A program made the position numbers and the translations under genes. From Reticulitermes speratus (lineage: Eukaryota; Arthropoda; Insecta; Blattodea; Rhinotermitidae): a DNA stretch of 64,000 nt. The DNA lies in assembly GCA_021186555.1 (NCBI GenBank), contig JAJKFL010000012.1, positions 5,866,894 through 5,930,893 on the forward strand, read 5' to 3'. Under the pieces are notes generated by a model. The model was not told where the DNA came from and did not search any database. It saw only the letters and a program-made list of their open reading frames with translations. Positions within the stretch are counted from its first letter, which is position 1, and every line of letters starts with the position of its first letter. Shown here in pieces: positions 42,460 to 54,711 of the stretch.

Positions 42460-44090
42460 TAATTATGTTGCTGTACATGACACGTAATTATGTTGCTGTA
42501 CATGACACGTAATTATGTTGATGTACATGACACGTAATTATGTTGCTGTACATGAAATACAAAATTATGTTGCTGTACATGACACGTAATTATGTTGACG
42601 TACATGACACGTAATTATGTTGACGTACATGACACGTAATTATGTTGATGTACATGACACGTAATTATGTTGATGTACATGACACGTAATTATGTTGATG
42701 TACATGACACGTAATTATGTTGCTGTACATGACACGTAATTATGTTGCTGTACATGACACGTAATTATGTTGCAGTACATGACACGTAATTATGTTGCTG
42801 TACATGACACGTAATTATGTTGCTGTACATGACACGTAATTATGTTGCTGTACATGACACGTAATTATGTTGCTGTACATGACACGTAATTATGTTGCTG
42901 TACATGACACGTAATTATGTTGCTGTACGTGACAGTAATTATGTTGCTGTACGTGACACGTAATTATGTTGCTGTACGTGACACGTAATTATGTTGCTGT
43001 ACGTGACACGTAATTATGTTGCTGTACGTGACACGTAATTATGTTGCTGTACGTGACACGTAATTATGTTGCTGTACGTGACACGTAATTATGTTGCTGT
43101 ACGTGACACGTAATTATGTTGCTGTACGTGACACGTAATTATGTTGCTGTACGTGACACGTAATTATGTTGCTGTACGTGACACGTAATTATGTTGCTGT
43201 ACGTGACACGTAATTATGTTGCTGTACATGACACGTAATTATGTTGCTGTACATGACACGTAATTATGTTGCTGTACATGACACGTAATTATGTTGCTGT
43301 ACATGACACGTAATTATGTTGCTGTACATGACACGTAATTATGTTGCTGTACATGACACGTAATTATGTTGCTGTACATGACACGTAATTATGTTGCTGT
43401 ACATGACACGTAATTATGTTGCTGTACGTGACACGTAATTATGTTGATGTACGTGACACGTAATTATGTTGCTGTACGTGACACGTAATTATGTTGATGT
43501 ACGTGACACGTAATTATGTTGCTGTACGTGACACGTAATTATGTTGATGTACGTGACACGTAATTATGTTGCTGTACGTGACACGTAATTATGTTGCTGT
43601 ACGTGACACGTAATTATGTTGCTGTACGTGACACGTAATTATGTTGCTGTACATGACACGTAATTATGTTGCTGTACATGACACGTAATTATGTTGCTGT
43701 ACATGACACGTAATTATGTTGCTGTACATGACACGTAATTATGTTGCTGTACATGACACGTAATTATGTTGCTGTACATGACACGTAATTATGTTGCTGT
43801 ACATGACACGTAATTATGTTGCTGTACATGACACGTAATTATGTTGCTGTACATGACACGTAATTATGTTGCTGTACATGACACGTAATTATGTTGCTGT
43901 ACATGACACGTAATTATGTTGCTGTACATGACACGTAATTATGTTGCTGTACATGACACGTAATTATGTTGCTGTACATGACACGTAATTATGTTGCTGT
44001 ACATGACACGTAATTATGTTGCTGTCATGACACGTAATTATGTTGCTGTACATGACACGTATTATGTTGCTGTACATGACACGTAATTAT
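42460..44090. repeat. 25-bp minisatellite, about 65 units
   Basis: The unit is TAATTATGTTGCTGTACATG plus ACACG. Units with GTACGTGAC fill 42926-43205 and 43425-43630; units with GTACATGAC fill the rest. Around 43421-43570 GCTGTACG and GATGTACG alternate, giving a 50-bp higher-order unit. A few units have small indels at the two edges. It lies inside the intron between exons A and B of helical-domain gene 1. Confidence 0.97.
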
Positions 44091-44094
44091 GAAC

Positions 44095-44690
44095 ACTTCG
44101 ATACACAGGCTACGACAGTCACACTGTCTGACAGTAACGAAAGAAAGAAATAGTCCGCCATGATGTGTTATGTGTTCTCACTTCCTTTATTAGGAAAAAT
44201 ACTGTGCTCTGAAATATGATGCCATTTAGTCTGTCAAAAAAAATGCCAACGTTTCGGAAGAACCTATTGCATCTATTTTCATTGAAGCTCTACATTGTAG
44301 ATGGGGAGAGACGGTAACTCCGAAATTTTGGTAATTTTACATCAGGTATATGAAGTCACATCGCAGAAGACGGTGTTCAAAAAATACTATGTCTGCCTGT
44401 CCGTTGTCGCTCTGGGGCGGCCAGTTCGTCCCACAGCCAACATACCAGTCGGTCCACACAGCCAATGGACATACCGCAATCAGTGTTTGAGCAACAGACA
44501 GTTCGTGACGTTGTTACGTTCACACAAAATCTGGATACGGCAAAGCAGCGAGGCCTATAATAGTGTCTGTGCGCATGTTTAGGAAGACAAACTGCCCCTA
44601 TAATAAATATGTGCCTCCAAAGTTGTGACAAATTATCTTGAAGTACGTTAAATGCATAGCTCTCTGAAGACTAAACATGTAGCAGGCATG
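44095..44690. other. Gene-free intron stretch
   Basis: A GAAACGTTGG-type relic (minus strand, about 44230-44290, CCGAAACGTTGGC) lies here. No gene is supported. Confidence 0.4.
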
Positions 44691-44699
44691 TGAATTGTA

Positions 44700-45598
44700 T
44701 TCTTTATTCGTATATGTATGTAAGTATGTATGTATGTATGTATGTATGTTATGTATGTATGTATGTATGTATATATTTACGTACATATATATATATATGT
44801 ACGTTTGTACTACGTGTGTCAGTACGTATGTATGCTGTGTATATATTTATGCATGTATGTATTTATGCATATTTTTATATGCGTGTGTGTATGTATGTAT
44901 GTATGTGTGTATGTATGTATTATGTATGTACGTAGTATGTATGTGTGTATGTATTATGTATGTATTTATGTAGGTACGTGCGTACGTGTGTATGTATGTA
45001 TGTATGTAGTACGTACGTGTGTATGTATGTATGTATGTATTGTATGATATGTGTTATATACGTGTGTGTATGTATGTATGTATGTATGTATGTATGTATG
45101 TACCTATGTGTGTATGTACGTATGTATATGTACGTATGTATATATGTGTGTATGTTACGTGTGTGTGGTGTGTGTATGTATGTATGTATGTATGTATGTA
45201 CGTGTGTATTGTATATGTATGTATGTATGTACGTATGTGTGTATGTATATGTACGTATGTATATGTACGTATGTATATATGTGTGTATGTATGTATGTAT
45301 GTACGTATGTATATATGTGTGTATGTACTTGTGTGTATGTATGTGTGTATGTACGTGTGTGTATGTATGTATGTATGTATGTATGTATGTACGTGTATGT
45401 ATGTATGTATGTATGTATGTACGTATGTGTGTATGTATATGTACGTATGTATATGTACGTATGTATATATGTGTGTATGTATGTATGTATGTATGTACGT
45501 ATGTATATATGTGTGTATGTACTATGTGTGTATTATGTGTGTATGTACGTGTGTATGTATGTATGTATGTATGTATGTATGTATGTATGTATGTGTGT
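44700..45598. repeat. (TATG)n microsatellite block with TACG and TGTG variants
   Basis: Roughly 900 bp of tetranucleotide repeats. All plus-strand frames stay open and give Met-Tyr-Val-Cys readings; none is a gene. Confidence 0.97.
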
Positions 45599-46015
45599 AA
45601 GCTGCTTAAATTGAAGTGTAACGCTTCGCATTAATATGCTTGCTGGTCACATTATCCAATTCCTGCTCTCTACAGACATTTTCACGAAAAATTCGTCGTC
45701 AGGCGCATGCAGTTTATATTCTTCCATCGAGCCAGAAGACCCGATTTCATAAACATACAAAATGGCCAATAAAAGTACGATGTAATATAAACAAATGGGA
45801 AAGGCGGTGAATAATATCCGGACACAGAAACCGGATAAAATCTGTAAGAGTACAACGTGTAACAAGTGTTCACATGTGTTTACAAACACAATATCTATGT
45901 AATTCCAAAATTAATATAATACCTATGTAATTATTAAAATATTATTTTAAATTCTTCGAAATTGAACGTAAGCATGCACACGCCTATGACACAATACAAG
46001 ATGCTCGATATTTAC

Positions 46016-46109
46016 CCATTGCGACTGCCGTGTACACTGCAACCTCCTCACTGTCTACGAGGTACAGTGCTTCAGTCTCATCAACCACAACACTGTCTCC
46101 TCTCCCCTC
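46016..46109 (-). CDS. Helical-domain gene 1, upstream exon A
   Basis: The minus-strand segment encodes DETEALYLVDSEEVAVYTAV and ends GCAATGG/GTAAATA, a phase 1 donor. The paralogous segment before 56565 reads EVTEARYVISSGEVRVDTSI with donor ACGG/GTAAGTG, also phase 1. The shared TEA-x-Y-V/L-x-S-x-EV-x-V pattern and donor support a real exon. The 5' border is uncertain because several AGs fall in a purine-rich run. Confidence 0.6.
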
Positions 46110-46251
46110 CTATGCCATAGCGTTACCACCCTTGTAAAATAATTGCTATTCTCTAGTGGACGCATTCATGATCACTAGCCGGAAATAAAAGTGTCTTACC
46201 TGTTCCTAAAGTTGAAGGCAAGAAATATCCTTACTTTTTGTTTTTACCAAT

Positions 46252-46500
46252 GGCTCGACAGCCCCTTGGGGGCCTAGGCCGCCTCATTTTTCGAGGCTTC
46301 ACGATCACACACTCAGACATACCACACTTGGTATGACTCCTCTGTACGAGTGATCAGCCCGACGCAGATACCTCTACCTGACAACACACAACACTCACAA
46401 CAGACAGACATCCATGCCCCCGGTGGGATTCGAACCCACGATCCCAGTAAGCGAGCGGCCGCAGACCCACGCCTTAGACCGCGCGGCCACTGGGATCGGC
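46252..46500 (-). repeat. SINE, GTGGCCGCGCGGTC-head family, complete
   Basis: The minus-strand copy is flanked by TACCAAT on both sides. Box B-like GTGGGTTCGAATCCCACC lies near 46425-46440 and the tail GGGGCTGTCGAGCCATTGG near 46255. Confidence 0.92.
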
Positions 46501-46734
46501 TACCAATTTCTCTTACTATATTAAATTCACAATCACCTTGCCATATCCCTTTTAATAATATACAGATATCCTTAAAGCCTTTATTTTGTTGAAAATGAAG
46601 CAATATAGGATAAATAACGACGGACACAAACTGAATTGGATATGAATAAGAGGTAAAATTACACCTTCGTGTATTTTGAATTTCAGGCTTGTAAATGTGA
46701 CATGGTACTGCACAAGTTACTATACCAATTTCTC

Positions 46735-47108
46735 TTTTTTTTTTCTATAGCTCGACAGCCCCTTGTGGGTGCCTGGGCCTCCTCATTTCGAGGCTTCACG
46801 ATTACACTCAGACACACCACACTCGGTAGGACTCCTCTGGACGAGGGACCTGCCCGTCGCAGAGACCTCTACCTGACAACAACACAACACACATGCCACC
46901 GGTGGATTTTTTTTTTTGTCTGTCCGGGGTTTTCCCCTTTGATCCACTTTTGTACTGTATTAAATCCTTTTCGTCCTTCATGTCACTAATGTTCCATACT
47001 CCGTATAACACAACACAAACATCCATGCCCGGTGGGATTCGAACCCACGATCCCAGTAAGCGAGCGGCCGTAGACCCACGCCTTAGACCGCACGGCCACT
47101 GCGATCGG
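46735..47108 (-). repeat. SINE, GTGGCCGCGCGGTC-head family, composite
   Basis: The right part (about 47015-47108) is a head with GTGGGTTCGAATCCCACCGG. It leads into a different body (about 46910-47015, ending in a T-run at its left), then into a second, ordinary body at 46750-46905. The alternative body is the one found three times in a row at 62772-63180. Confidence 0.75.
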
Positions 47109-47109
47109 T

Positions 47110-48020
47110 GAAATATCCTTACTAGGACAGTATATAAGCCACTTAGTACGTCAGCACGTCGCTAGGGTCGTGTTTAGTGACCGGGCTTACGGGTTAAAAT
47201 CCCCTGCCTCCCCATCCTTTAAATTTGGTGGGAAGTGGTGGAGGCGGAGATGGGAAACAAAAATTAAAATTTAAGTCTTCTGCGATGTTACAGGGTGTCA
47301 ACTGGTAAATATTTAACGACGTTTCGAATAATCGTAGTGCCTTTATATTTGGGTCAAATAATCAAATAATGCTAATATTTATCTGTGAACGAAGAAGTAT
47401 TTTTAAGACAGAGCGTTGTAGATAGAAGTTACGTGTACGTATAATTTATGTTGAACATACTTTATTTAGGTTCAATAGTAACACAGTTTATTATGTGGAC
47501 ATTTAGTGATTTTATTGAACTGTTAAAATTTGTCTTTTAAATAAACAAAAACTTTACCGAGGGATCATTATTCGATCCGCAAACACAAACTCAGTTTCCT
47601 TGTCTTATCGTAGGTCATAGCAGTTCATACGCCAATATGCACGAAAATAAATTCCTGTTAAAATTTAGGCTACATTTAAAGCCACTTTCCTTTATTGTTC
47701 AGTGCAACGCTCTATCACGCTACAACTGCAAATTATTCATAAACAAAAATTGATTTAATGAGCTCAATAACAGACAACCATTAGTATTAATTGCTTATTA
47801 TTTCAAAGTGTAAATCGGTCTTCTTAACAGTTGGATAACTATCGCATGTAAGTATTAGCGTGTGAAATGAAAGTTTATTACAACGTGAGACTTCATACTA
47901 ATCTTAGAAATTTAGTTTATCTAAAACAGAACACCTCTGGGATTACAGAATATCTCTTCGCTTTCACACATTAGCAGTAGTGTTATATACATTTTTAAGA
48001 TTATAGATATTAGGTAAATT
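47110..48020. other. Gene-free stretch
   Basis: A degraded tRNA-like trace lies near 47165-47215. Nothing else is supported. Confidence 0.4.
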
Positions 48021-48024
48021 TTCC

Positions 48025-48296
48025 ACTTGTGCAAGCCATTCAGGCAACACGACGGAGTTGTGTTATAGCTCCACTTCTCAATCTCGCACGAGATGGGAGT
48101 GGGTGGTCAGCTTCACGCCCCGGGTAAAGAGCCCCCGGGTAAAGAGCCCCGGTACCCACTGGAGGCTTGCTGGGCCCCGGAAACAGCGTGGAAGCTTTGA
48201 AAAAAAAAGTGTCTTGCCCCAGCTAGGAATCGAACCGCAATTCCTCAGGCTTCAAACCTGTAGACTAGTTACTATATTGACTGAGCTATCCCGACT
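48025..48296 (-). repeat. SINE, CCCCGGACCGT-head family
   Basis: The head on the right is kept (GGGATAGCTCAGTCAATATA). A 16-bp stretch, CGGGTAAAGAGCCCC, is duplicated in tandem near 48120-48155. Confidence 0.75.
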
Positions 48297-48583
48297 TCTC
48301 ACGAATGTTAGCACGTATTTAATAATTTTTTTCCACGGAATTCGTCTGCGCAATCCATTCGTTATAAGTTTAAAATATTGTTTCTCAATCCTTTAAGTAT
48401 GTTTCTAACACCAGCTTGAAGGCACTGACAACCCATTTTAACGTAAATCATAATTAACTTTTACAGTACTAAGGCTAGCCATTTCAGGGGCACCAGAGCT
48501 GCAGAATAAAATTAATTACTGCTACGTACATGAGGAGAAGGGTCAAGGATTTGACGACTCTTCTCCATGCAATGTGGGACATA

Positions 48584-49148
48584 CAGGGCATACACAAAAG
48601 AATGGTGCGGTTTCAAAAGTGAATACAAAATTTATTTCTCATCTTACACGGGCACAACATACACCGTCAGCGGCGGCAACTGTCCAAGTTTCTCATTTGA
48701 TAATTACAATCCTTCAATGTGTGCACCCTGGGTCACACGACACACATCCACACGGTAATCAAACTCATCCCAGACCCGGTGTAGCATGTCCGCTGTAATG
48801 GCCTGCAGTGCATGCGTTATCCGATCACGAATTTCATGGATGGACGTGGGCAATGGTGGTACATAAACGCTGTCTTCAACGAACCCCCAAAGAAAGAAAT
48901 CGCAAGGTGTAAGATCTGGCGACCTCAAACATCTCAAAACGAAGCACACAGAAAGCCTTCTCCTGCTGCAACGCCATCTTTGAAACTGGCCCCGCGGCCA
49001 CGCAGTAAGCATGAGAAGCGAACTGCTGGTAGCGCATGAGAAACTTGGACAGTTGCCGCCGCTGACGGTGTATGTTGTGCCCGTGTAATGTGAGACATAA
49101 ATTCTTTATTCACCTTTGAAACCGCACCATTCTTTTGTGTATGCCCTG
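48584..49148 (-). mobile_element. Deleted IS630/Tc1/mariner-type transposon, copy 4
   Basis: CAGGGCATACACAAAAG ends with TA on both sides (48582 and 49149). The inverted repeats are like copies 2 and 3. The centre differs from them: after the third catalytic block (RSPDLTPCDFFLWGF) it continues into sequence not seen in the other two (about 48922-49010), so the internal deletion joined different parts. Confidence 0.9.
48704..49012 (-). pseudogene. Transposase C-terminal remnant (copy 4)
   Basis: RSPDLTPCDFFLWGFVEDSV and the rear part to TQGAHIEGL are kept. The segment before it (WPRGQFQRWRCSRRR) is unrelated to copies 2 and 3. No complete enzyme. Confidence 0.8.
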
Positions 49149-49169
49149 TATATCCCTTGATCATATAAC

Positions 49170-50075
49170 TCCATGGCGCACAGTTCTCGTTGAGAAGCTA
49201 ACAGTACCTCAGCTAGTCAATAAATTCCCAACATTTTACGGAACCCGGTGATTCATTATTTTCAAAAGTACCCGTTACTTCCTCCTATCGCGATCCAGAT
49301 GAATTAAATCCACGTCCGGTCACCCTACCGCTCACTGAATACAATAGTAGCACAACTAAAAAATTGCCCATTTTGGATACTACTGTTGAACTCACAAATA
49401 ATAATTTCGAGATCAATCGTAGTATTAACTTCAAATGGGCAATTTTTTTTTCAGGTGTGCCACCATTGCGATTGAGCTAAAAAATAATATTTCTCTGCTC
49501 AATCGTAGTATTATCTCCAAGTAGGAAATTTTTGATTTGTGCCAGTATTGCATAATAGAGCGCTATGTCTTTAAGTTCCGTTTTAATATTCTCCCATTTA
49601 CTCCAGTTCTTCCAGGTTACTTCCTTCCTTCAAGTTAATAATAATTCTTGGCTCAACAGCCCTGTATGGGCCTGGCCTCCTCTTGCCTCCTCTGTCGAGG
49701 TTACAAAGTCATGCGCATTCATGGCAGCTGGTGACCGCCAGCTAGCCGCGCTTAGTGTTCTATGGATCCTGATGTGCACGCCAGAGCCAGTCAGGAGACT
49801 TGGATGAGAAATGGAGCAATTTGGCTTACGCAACATTTTATCATGCCCGTAAGGTTCTTTACATGGGACCGACGGCTTTACTTCCCTCCGAAGGAAGTGG
49901 TGCTCCGGATTTTTATCATCCTTAAAAATCCATCGACCTCGATCGGGATCGAACCCGCGAACCTTGGTCATGGCGAGCACGCTAACCACTAGTCCACCGA
50001 GGTCGACCCTTCCTTCAAGTTGCCCACCAAAATTCTTCTATGCTCTTCTCTTACTGAGTGTTATTAGCTTCTCAT
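49170..50075 (-). mobile_element. RTE-like LINE 3' end, split by insertions
   Basis: LINE-like pieces lie at 49170-49335 (GAGAAGCTAACAG, ATCCAGATGAATTAAATCC), 49565-49636 (TTTTAATATTCTCCCATTTA) and 50022-50075 (CCCACCAAAATTCTTCTATG), in the same order as at 63705-64000. A foreign A/T-rich segment lies at about 49340-49560 and a SINE at 49637-50007. Confidence 0.7.
49637..50007 (-). repeat. SINE, CCCTCGGTGGAC-head family, inside a LINE
   Basis: It is flanked by the 14-bp duplication CCTTCCTTCAAGTT at 49623-49636 and 50008-50021. The head with GGGTTCGATCCCGATCG lies at its right end. Confidence 0.93.
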
Positions 50076-50129
50076 AAAGAAAAACTTTTCAGATATCAGG
50101 TCTGAGGTCTTATGGATTATAGCGCCGTG

Positions 50130-50355
50130 TGTTCTTGTGGTGTATACCGACATGTTGGTAGAACGTCGTGCCTTCATCACTCGAATTGAAAGATCAGGTC
50201 CAAGTTCGATAAGTGATTAGGGTCAGAACGTGGTTCCCTTTGTTGGTGGTTGTAAGGGGATGGGGGGGGGGGGAGATAAAATATAGACCAGTCCGGACCG
50301 GAACATAGAGGCAGCATGTTTCTTCGAAACGTCGGTATCCACCTACATACATTAT
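50130..50355. repeat. Foldback relic with GAAACGTCGG motif
   Basis: Inverted arms: GTGGTGTATACCGACATGTT on the left and the inverse of GTAGGTGGATACCGACGTTT on the right. The left minus strand has GATGAAGGCACGACG. A poly-G run is at about 50261-50271. Confidence 0.5.
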
Positions 50356-50399
50356 TACCCGATGTCAGAAAGCAGAACACAATTTGCAAAGTTTTTCGC

Positions 50400-50975
50400 C
50401 TATGAAACCTGAAAATTTGTAACTGTTATGTGTCTTTAGTTACATAAAAATTGTCTGCACGGGGTCAAATGAACACTTTTTTTTTTCGTTAAAACTGCTT
50501 TTATTTAAAATCATACATAGATATATTTGCCAGATTATAGTTTTCCATGTTTGAATCTACTATACAACATAAACGCTATAAATTGTCACTTTTAACCATT
50601 TTGTACTTGAACGTATTAATTTGTAGGTAATTTCAGGTGGGCATCTTAAAACCATTTATTTCATGAATATATATAGCAACACGTAAGAAAAAAAATGTTT
50701 GAAAGCAGTGAAGTTAAAATGTAAGCTCTACTTTCAAACAAAAGTAGCACAAAATTATTTAAAGCAGTATTTCATAAAACTTTGTCAAATTCTTACACCA
50801 AGCAGTAAGACCAATTATGTCAGAAACCATAAAACACTAAATGTATTTAAGTCTTAAACGCGAATATCCGTAACGTAGCTAAAACTTTCTGACCTGATTT
50901 ATATTTTTACGCATATGAAATTTCATAGTAGCAATTAGAGATAACAAGTTATTTCCAAATGTCTTGAGCTTTGCT
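50400..50975. other. Gene-free 3' flank of helical-domain gene 2
   Basis: A/T-rich, with no other feature seen. Confidence 0.4.
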
Positions 50976-50979
50976 GAAA

Positions 50980-52200
50980 TTAACACGAAACGTACTTTAG
51001 CCTCTTTCTCTTGGAGTTCTGTGTTAGAAGATACAGGCATTTGATCCGCGAAGGAATGGCGTTTATTTTCTGAAAGCTCGTGTTTATCTGCTCACTAGCT
51101 AAATCCAAATGCCGCGTCGCCGCTGCTATTCGCGACTTGCTGTCAGTTTGCTTATACTTTGTGGTCTGGCCTGCTTGTTGAGGTCCCTGAATCTCATCTG
51201 TTAATGAACGAAGCACGCATTGCGAGTAAAGATCCCGAAACGTGAACTGTAATAACGTTACTGTATACGACAAATTCATAACACCGGTCACCAAATAATT
51301 TGGATCGACTTCCTTTCCATCCATGCTAACAGCAGTATCCGTCAGCATGATCAAAGCACTCCTTAGCTGCGACAAGGATACAGTCAGCAAGAAGGATAAT
51401 TCGGCCATATGTAAGTAAAATCTGGCCCGAAAAGGGGATGTCCTAGCAAACAACATAAAGGTAGCTGCCATATTTGGATGCTCGGATATGGTATTATTGC
51501 ACAGGCCTTCAAGCATTTCACACGCCTGAATTAGTTCCTTCAGAAAGAAGTCAGCATTAATCTTGAATGTCTCAGGGGCACTAAGTCCTTCAATTTGACC
51601 TCGAGGTCTATTATTCTTGGTTTTACGCTCATTTCTGCGGTATTTTTTGCATTTCTCCTCTATCAAATGAATGTGAAGTATTTCTTTTTCCGAATTCTTG
51701 CTGGATATCCGGAGATATTACACTCCTCGCATTTCGATCAGTCTTTGCTTGTACCATTTGACGGCTTTCTTTCTTTTTATCTCGGTCATTCTTCGCTGGT
51801 AAGCTTTGGAGTTTTTCACTCTTCGTATATTGCTCAGCCTTAGCTTCCACCATTTGAGGGGTTTCTTTCTTTATATGTGGGTCATTCTTTGCAGGTAAAT
51901 TTTGAGGTTTTCCCGTCTTCGTATGTTGGTCAGCCTTCTTTTTCACAGATTTCAATTTCTTCTTTGCACCTTGCAAATTCTTTTCAGTATTAGTGACGCC
52001 AACTAATTTATCAACGAGTAGTTTCATCTCATTTTCTAACACTTCTTTAGCTGCAAGCATTTGTGGTAAGCATTGAGTGGGACAGTGGATTTCCGCAGGT
52101 AGATCTTTTTTTGAGCTCGAAGGCACATCCCACTGAGATGCAGCGCAGGCTTTCGGTTGGCTGGAGGAGACATCACTTGGGCGATCCGAGCCTACTGTGT
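50980..52200 (-). pseudogene. Helical-domain gene 2, last exon with a frame change
   Basis: The acceptor TTTTGTTGTAATTCCAG ends at 52201 and the exon opens in phase 1, like genes 1 and 3. The first part (52200 to about 51630) is Lys/Gln-rich with an imperfect repeat around LPAKND-x3-KKE and QMV-x-AK. The second part (to 50980) carries the helical domain: DFFLKELIQACEMLEGLC, PFRARFYLHMAELSFLL, PNYLVTGVMNL. The two parts are in different frames; both are open only in about 51720-51630, so a +1 change must lie there. This may be a true disruption, a sequence error or an unrecognised small intron. Confidence 0.7.
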
Positions 52201-52209
52201 CTGGAATTA

Positions 52210-53265
52210 CAACAAAATTTATCGAGTTAACAGAAACTTCCATATTTAATTCCAGACATTTTTCTTCGAATCGTTCAACAATAGACGTGGTGGGCAACTA
52301 GTATTTTAAAAGCCAAGTCTTTCTATGTGCTCTACCCAACGCACATTTCCGTCATATACTACAGTTGTACATCTTAAAAGTGAAACCACTTTTGAAATGC
52401 TGCCTAGCGACTGATAACACAGCTCGCTCCGCGGTACTCAATGCCGCGAGTCCTGCGTTGAAGCGGGACAGCGCTCCGTAGAGCGGACGACATCAATTAC
52501 TGTAGACCCCCATACGGATGCGGAAATCCATAAGCAAGAGCGGAATACAGAAAAGACTTGGGATATCAGCTTAAAACAATTATTATTAATTCTAGTCTTT
52601 TATTGTGTAAACAAAAAGCTTTGAATAATCACCCCAAAACAATTGGTGTTAATTTATTTTCTTTACAACAGCCTGCACGTGACTCATTGCATATGTAGGA
52701 GGAAGCATTCTGCATTCCAACATCCGTGAGTCATGGGGGAGACAAGAAGCCTAGCACGAACAATGAGAACTCTGATAACCGTCTATCAATGACGCTCTCC
52801 TTGGATATCTTCCAAATCTCAAGCTATCTGTCAGCAAGAGAAGTTGAATAAGTTAGTCGTTGCTATCTGTAGAGCAGCACAAGACACTGAAGAATCAGTG
52901 TGTCCCAGAAACATTACGACGGAAAAATATTGTCGATCCTTAAACAAGGGAAATGCAAGTTAATGCATGAAAGAAAGTTTCAGTCCTCAGTGTGACAGAT
53001 ATTCGGTTACATTTTTGATGACGACGATAAGTGAAAGACGTAGTCAACTGCTTCGTGTGCAAGAACGTATATCCATACACTGGAAGGGGGGTTCAGGAGC
53101 TTCTAATCTCATCAGGCACAAATATCAAACTGGCCAAAATGACATCTCTATTTTTATCTCGGTTAGAGTAGAGTTTAAAAGTCAGAAGTTTCTTCAAACT
53201 TGAGGTCACCTGCGACAAAACAGCTAGTAAAGTTCGTGTACCTTTTGTATTCTCCCCTCAATGAC
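52210..53265. other. Intron of helical-domain gene 2
   Basis: No supported feature is seen between the acceptor at 52201 and the SINE at 53270. Confidence 0.4.
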
Positions 53266-53269
53266 ATAA

Positions 53270-53505
53270 CTGACCCTAGTGGGCCAAGGCCTCCTCATTA
53301 TCGAGGCTTCACGATCACACACTCAGACACACCACACTCGGTAGGACTCCTCTGGACGAGTGATCAGCCCGACGCAGAGCCTCTACCTGACAACACACAA
53401 CACTCACAAGAGGCAGACATCCATGCCCCCGGTGGGATTCGAACCCACAATCCCAGCAAGCGAACGGCCACAGACCCAAACCTTATACCGCGCAGTTAGG
53501 CAGAC
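53270..53505 (-). repeat. SINE, GTGGCCGCGCGGTC-head family
   Basis: The minus-strand copy has GTGGGTTCGAATCCCACC near 53440 and a degraded far head end. It lies in the intron of helical-domain gene 2. Confidence 0.8.
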
Positions 53506-53569
53506 TTAGGCAGTTTTGAGTTGTCAATTGTTTTACAATTACTTATTTTACAATACTATAAGTGGTAAG

Positions 53570-54575
53570 CATTGAGGCGCGCACCAATGGGAGGAGGGCT
53601 GCCTGCCTCAGCCCCCCTAAAAGAAATTTTGAAAAACATATTTTTCAGATACCATAAAATCAAACATTTTACTGAAATCGGCTTATAATTAGAATATCAG
53701 AATTTTGAAAAATAAATTAAAAAATTTAGTAAGCCTTAGGTGAAAATTAAAAAACAAAAACATTAAACCCTGTGATTTAAATCAGGTGATTGAGTCATGG
53801 AACAGGTATTTATATTTGTATGTATATAAATGCAGTTACGAACAATGTTATGTTACGATTATATTTATGACATGATTTTTATAACATTATTTTTAAAATC
53901 AAACATAAATTATATATAGCCTCAAGGTCATCTCCCCAATGAAAAATTCTGGGCGCACCCCAGTAAACAATCCTATCAGTGGTCGAGATATGGTAGAATA
54001 CATACGAATAATGCAGCTAGTGGGAGTCGACTGAAACGTGGTAAAATTGGCCTATCTTTAACTTACAGACTGTCTATTGTATCGTGTCCGTGAGAGCGGT
54101 AGTGTTATCACATAGAAAGTCTGCATCCGCCGGGGCATGCCGTGCCAGCTGCCGTGTCCAGGGACACGATAAAAGGGACACTTTGTATATTCGAACACTT
54201 TTACCGACGGAAACCCTAAAGTCCCCAAATGGAATTTTCGCCTGTGAGCGGAATTAATCACAGACACTCCTGAATGCACGTGACAGCGTTACTGCTGTAT
54301 GAAACTGCTGTGTGGTAGGGCAAAATTACTAACATTTGGAGGAATATAGCTATGTACAAAACCGTACGAACAACAAATACTTACAAAAGGGAGTACAAAA
54401 TACGCAAGAATGATCACTACTGAGAATAAGAAGAGGATATAGGATGAGGAGGGGGAGGAGGAGTGGAGGAAGGGGAGGGGTAGGAGGAGAAGATAGAAAT
54501 AAGCAGAAAACAGCGGTGGAAATATCCAGGAGAAAAATAAAGAACGCGGGAGGAGACCAGATATAAAGAAGGTAC
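53570..54575. other. Intron stretch with possible hAT-like element
   Basis: 53580-53965 begins near GGCGCGCACCAATGGGAGG and ends near CTGGGCGCACCCC, suggesting an old hAT-type MITE, but the ends are poorly matched. The rest is unassigned. Confidence 0.35.
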
Positions 54576-54579
54576 ATAC

Positions 54580-54711
54580 TTCCATCGCTGACTCGCAGTG
54601 GTCCTTCTGCCTGATGTCCTGGACCCCCCACATGACCTTCTGACCCCTGATCAGCATCGTCCACAGTTTCGTCTCTCCGAACGTCACAATTCGTCTCCAT
54701 CACTGGTTTGT
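54580..54711 (-). CDS. Helical-domain gene 2, internal exon B
   Basis: A 132-nt exon with acceptor GTTTTTATTATAG and donor GATGGAA/GTATGTACC, phase 1 at both ends. It encodes DKPVMETNCDVRRDETV and then DADQGSEGHVGGPGHQAEGP. It is homologous to 41977-42102 and lies at the same distance, about 2.4-2.5 kb, before its last exon. Confidence 0.75.

Noticed and set aside
42460-44090. CRISPR-like regular repeats
   Set aside because: The units are directly adjacent, with no unique spacers, in a eukaryotic intron.
44695-45634. Long Met-Tyr-Val-Cys open frames
   Set aside because: They are translations of the (TATG)n microsatellite, open in all three plus-strand frames.
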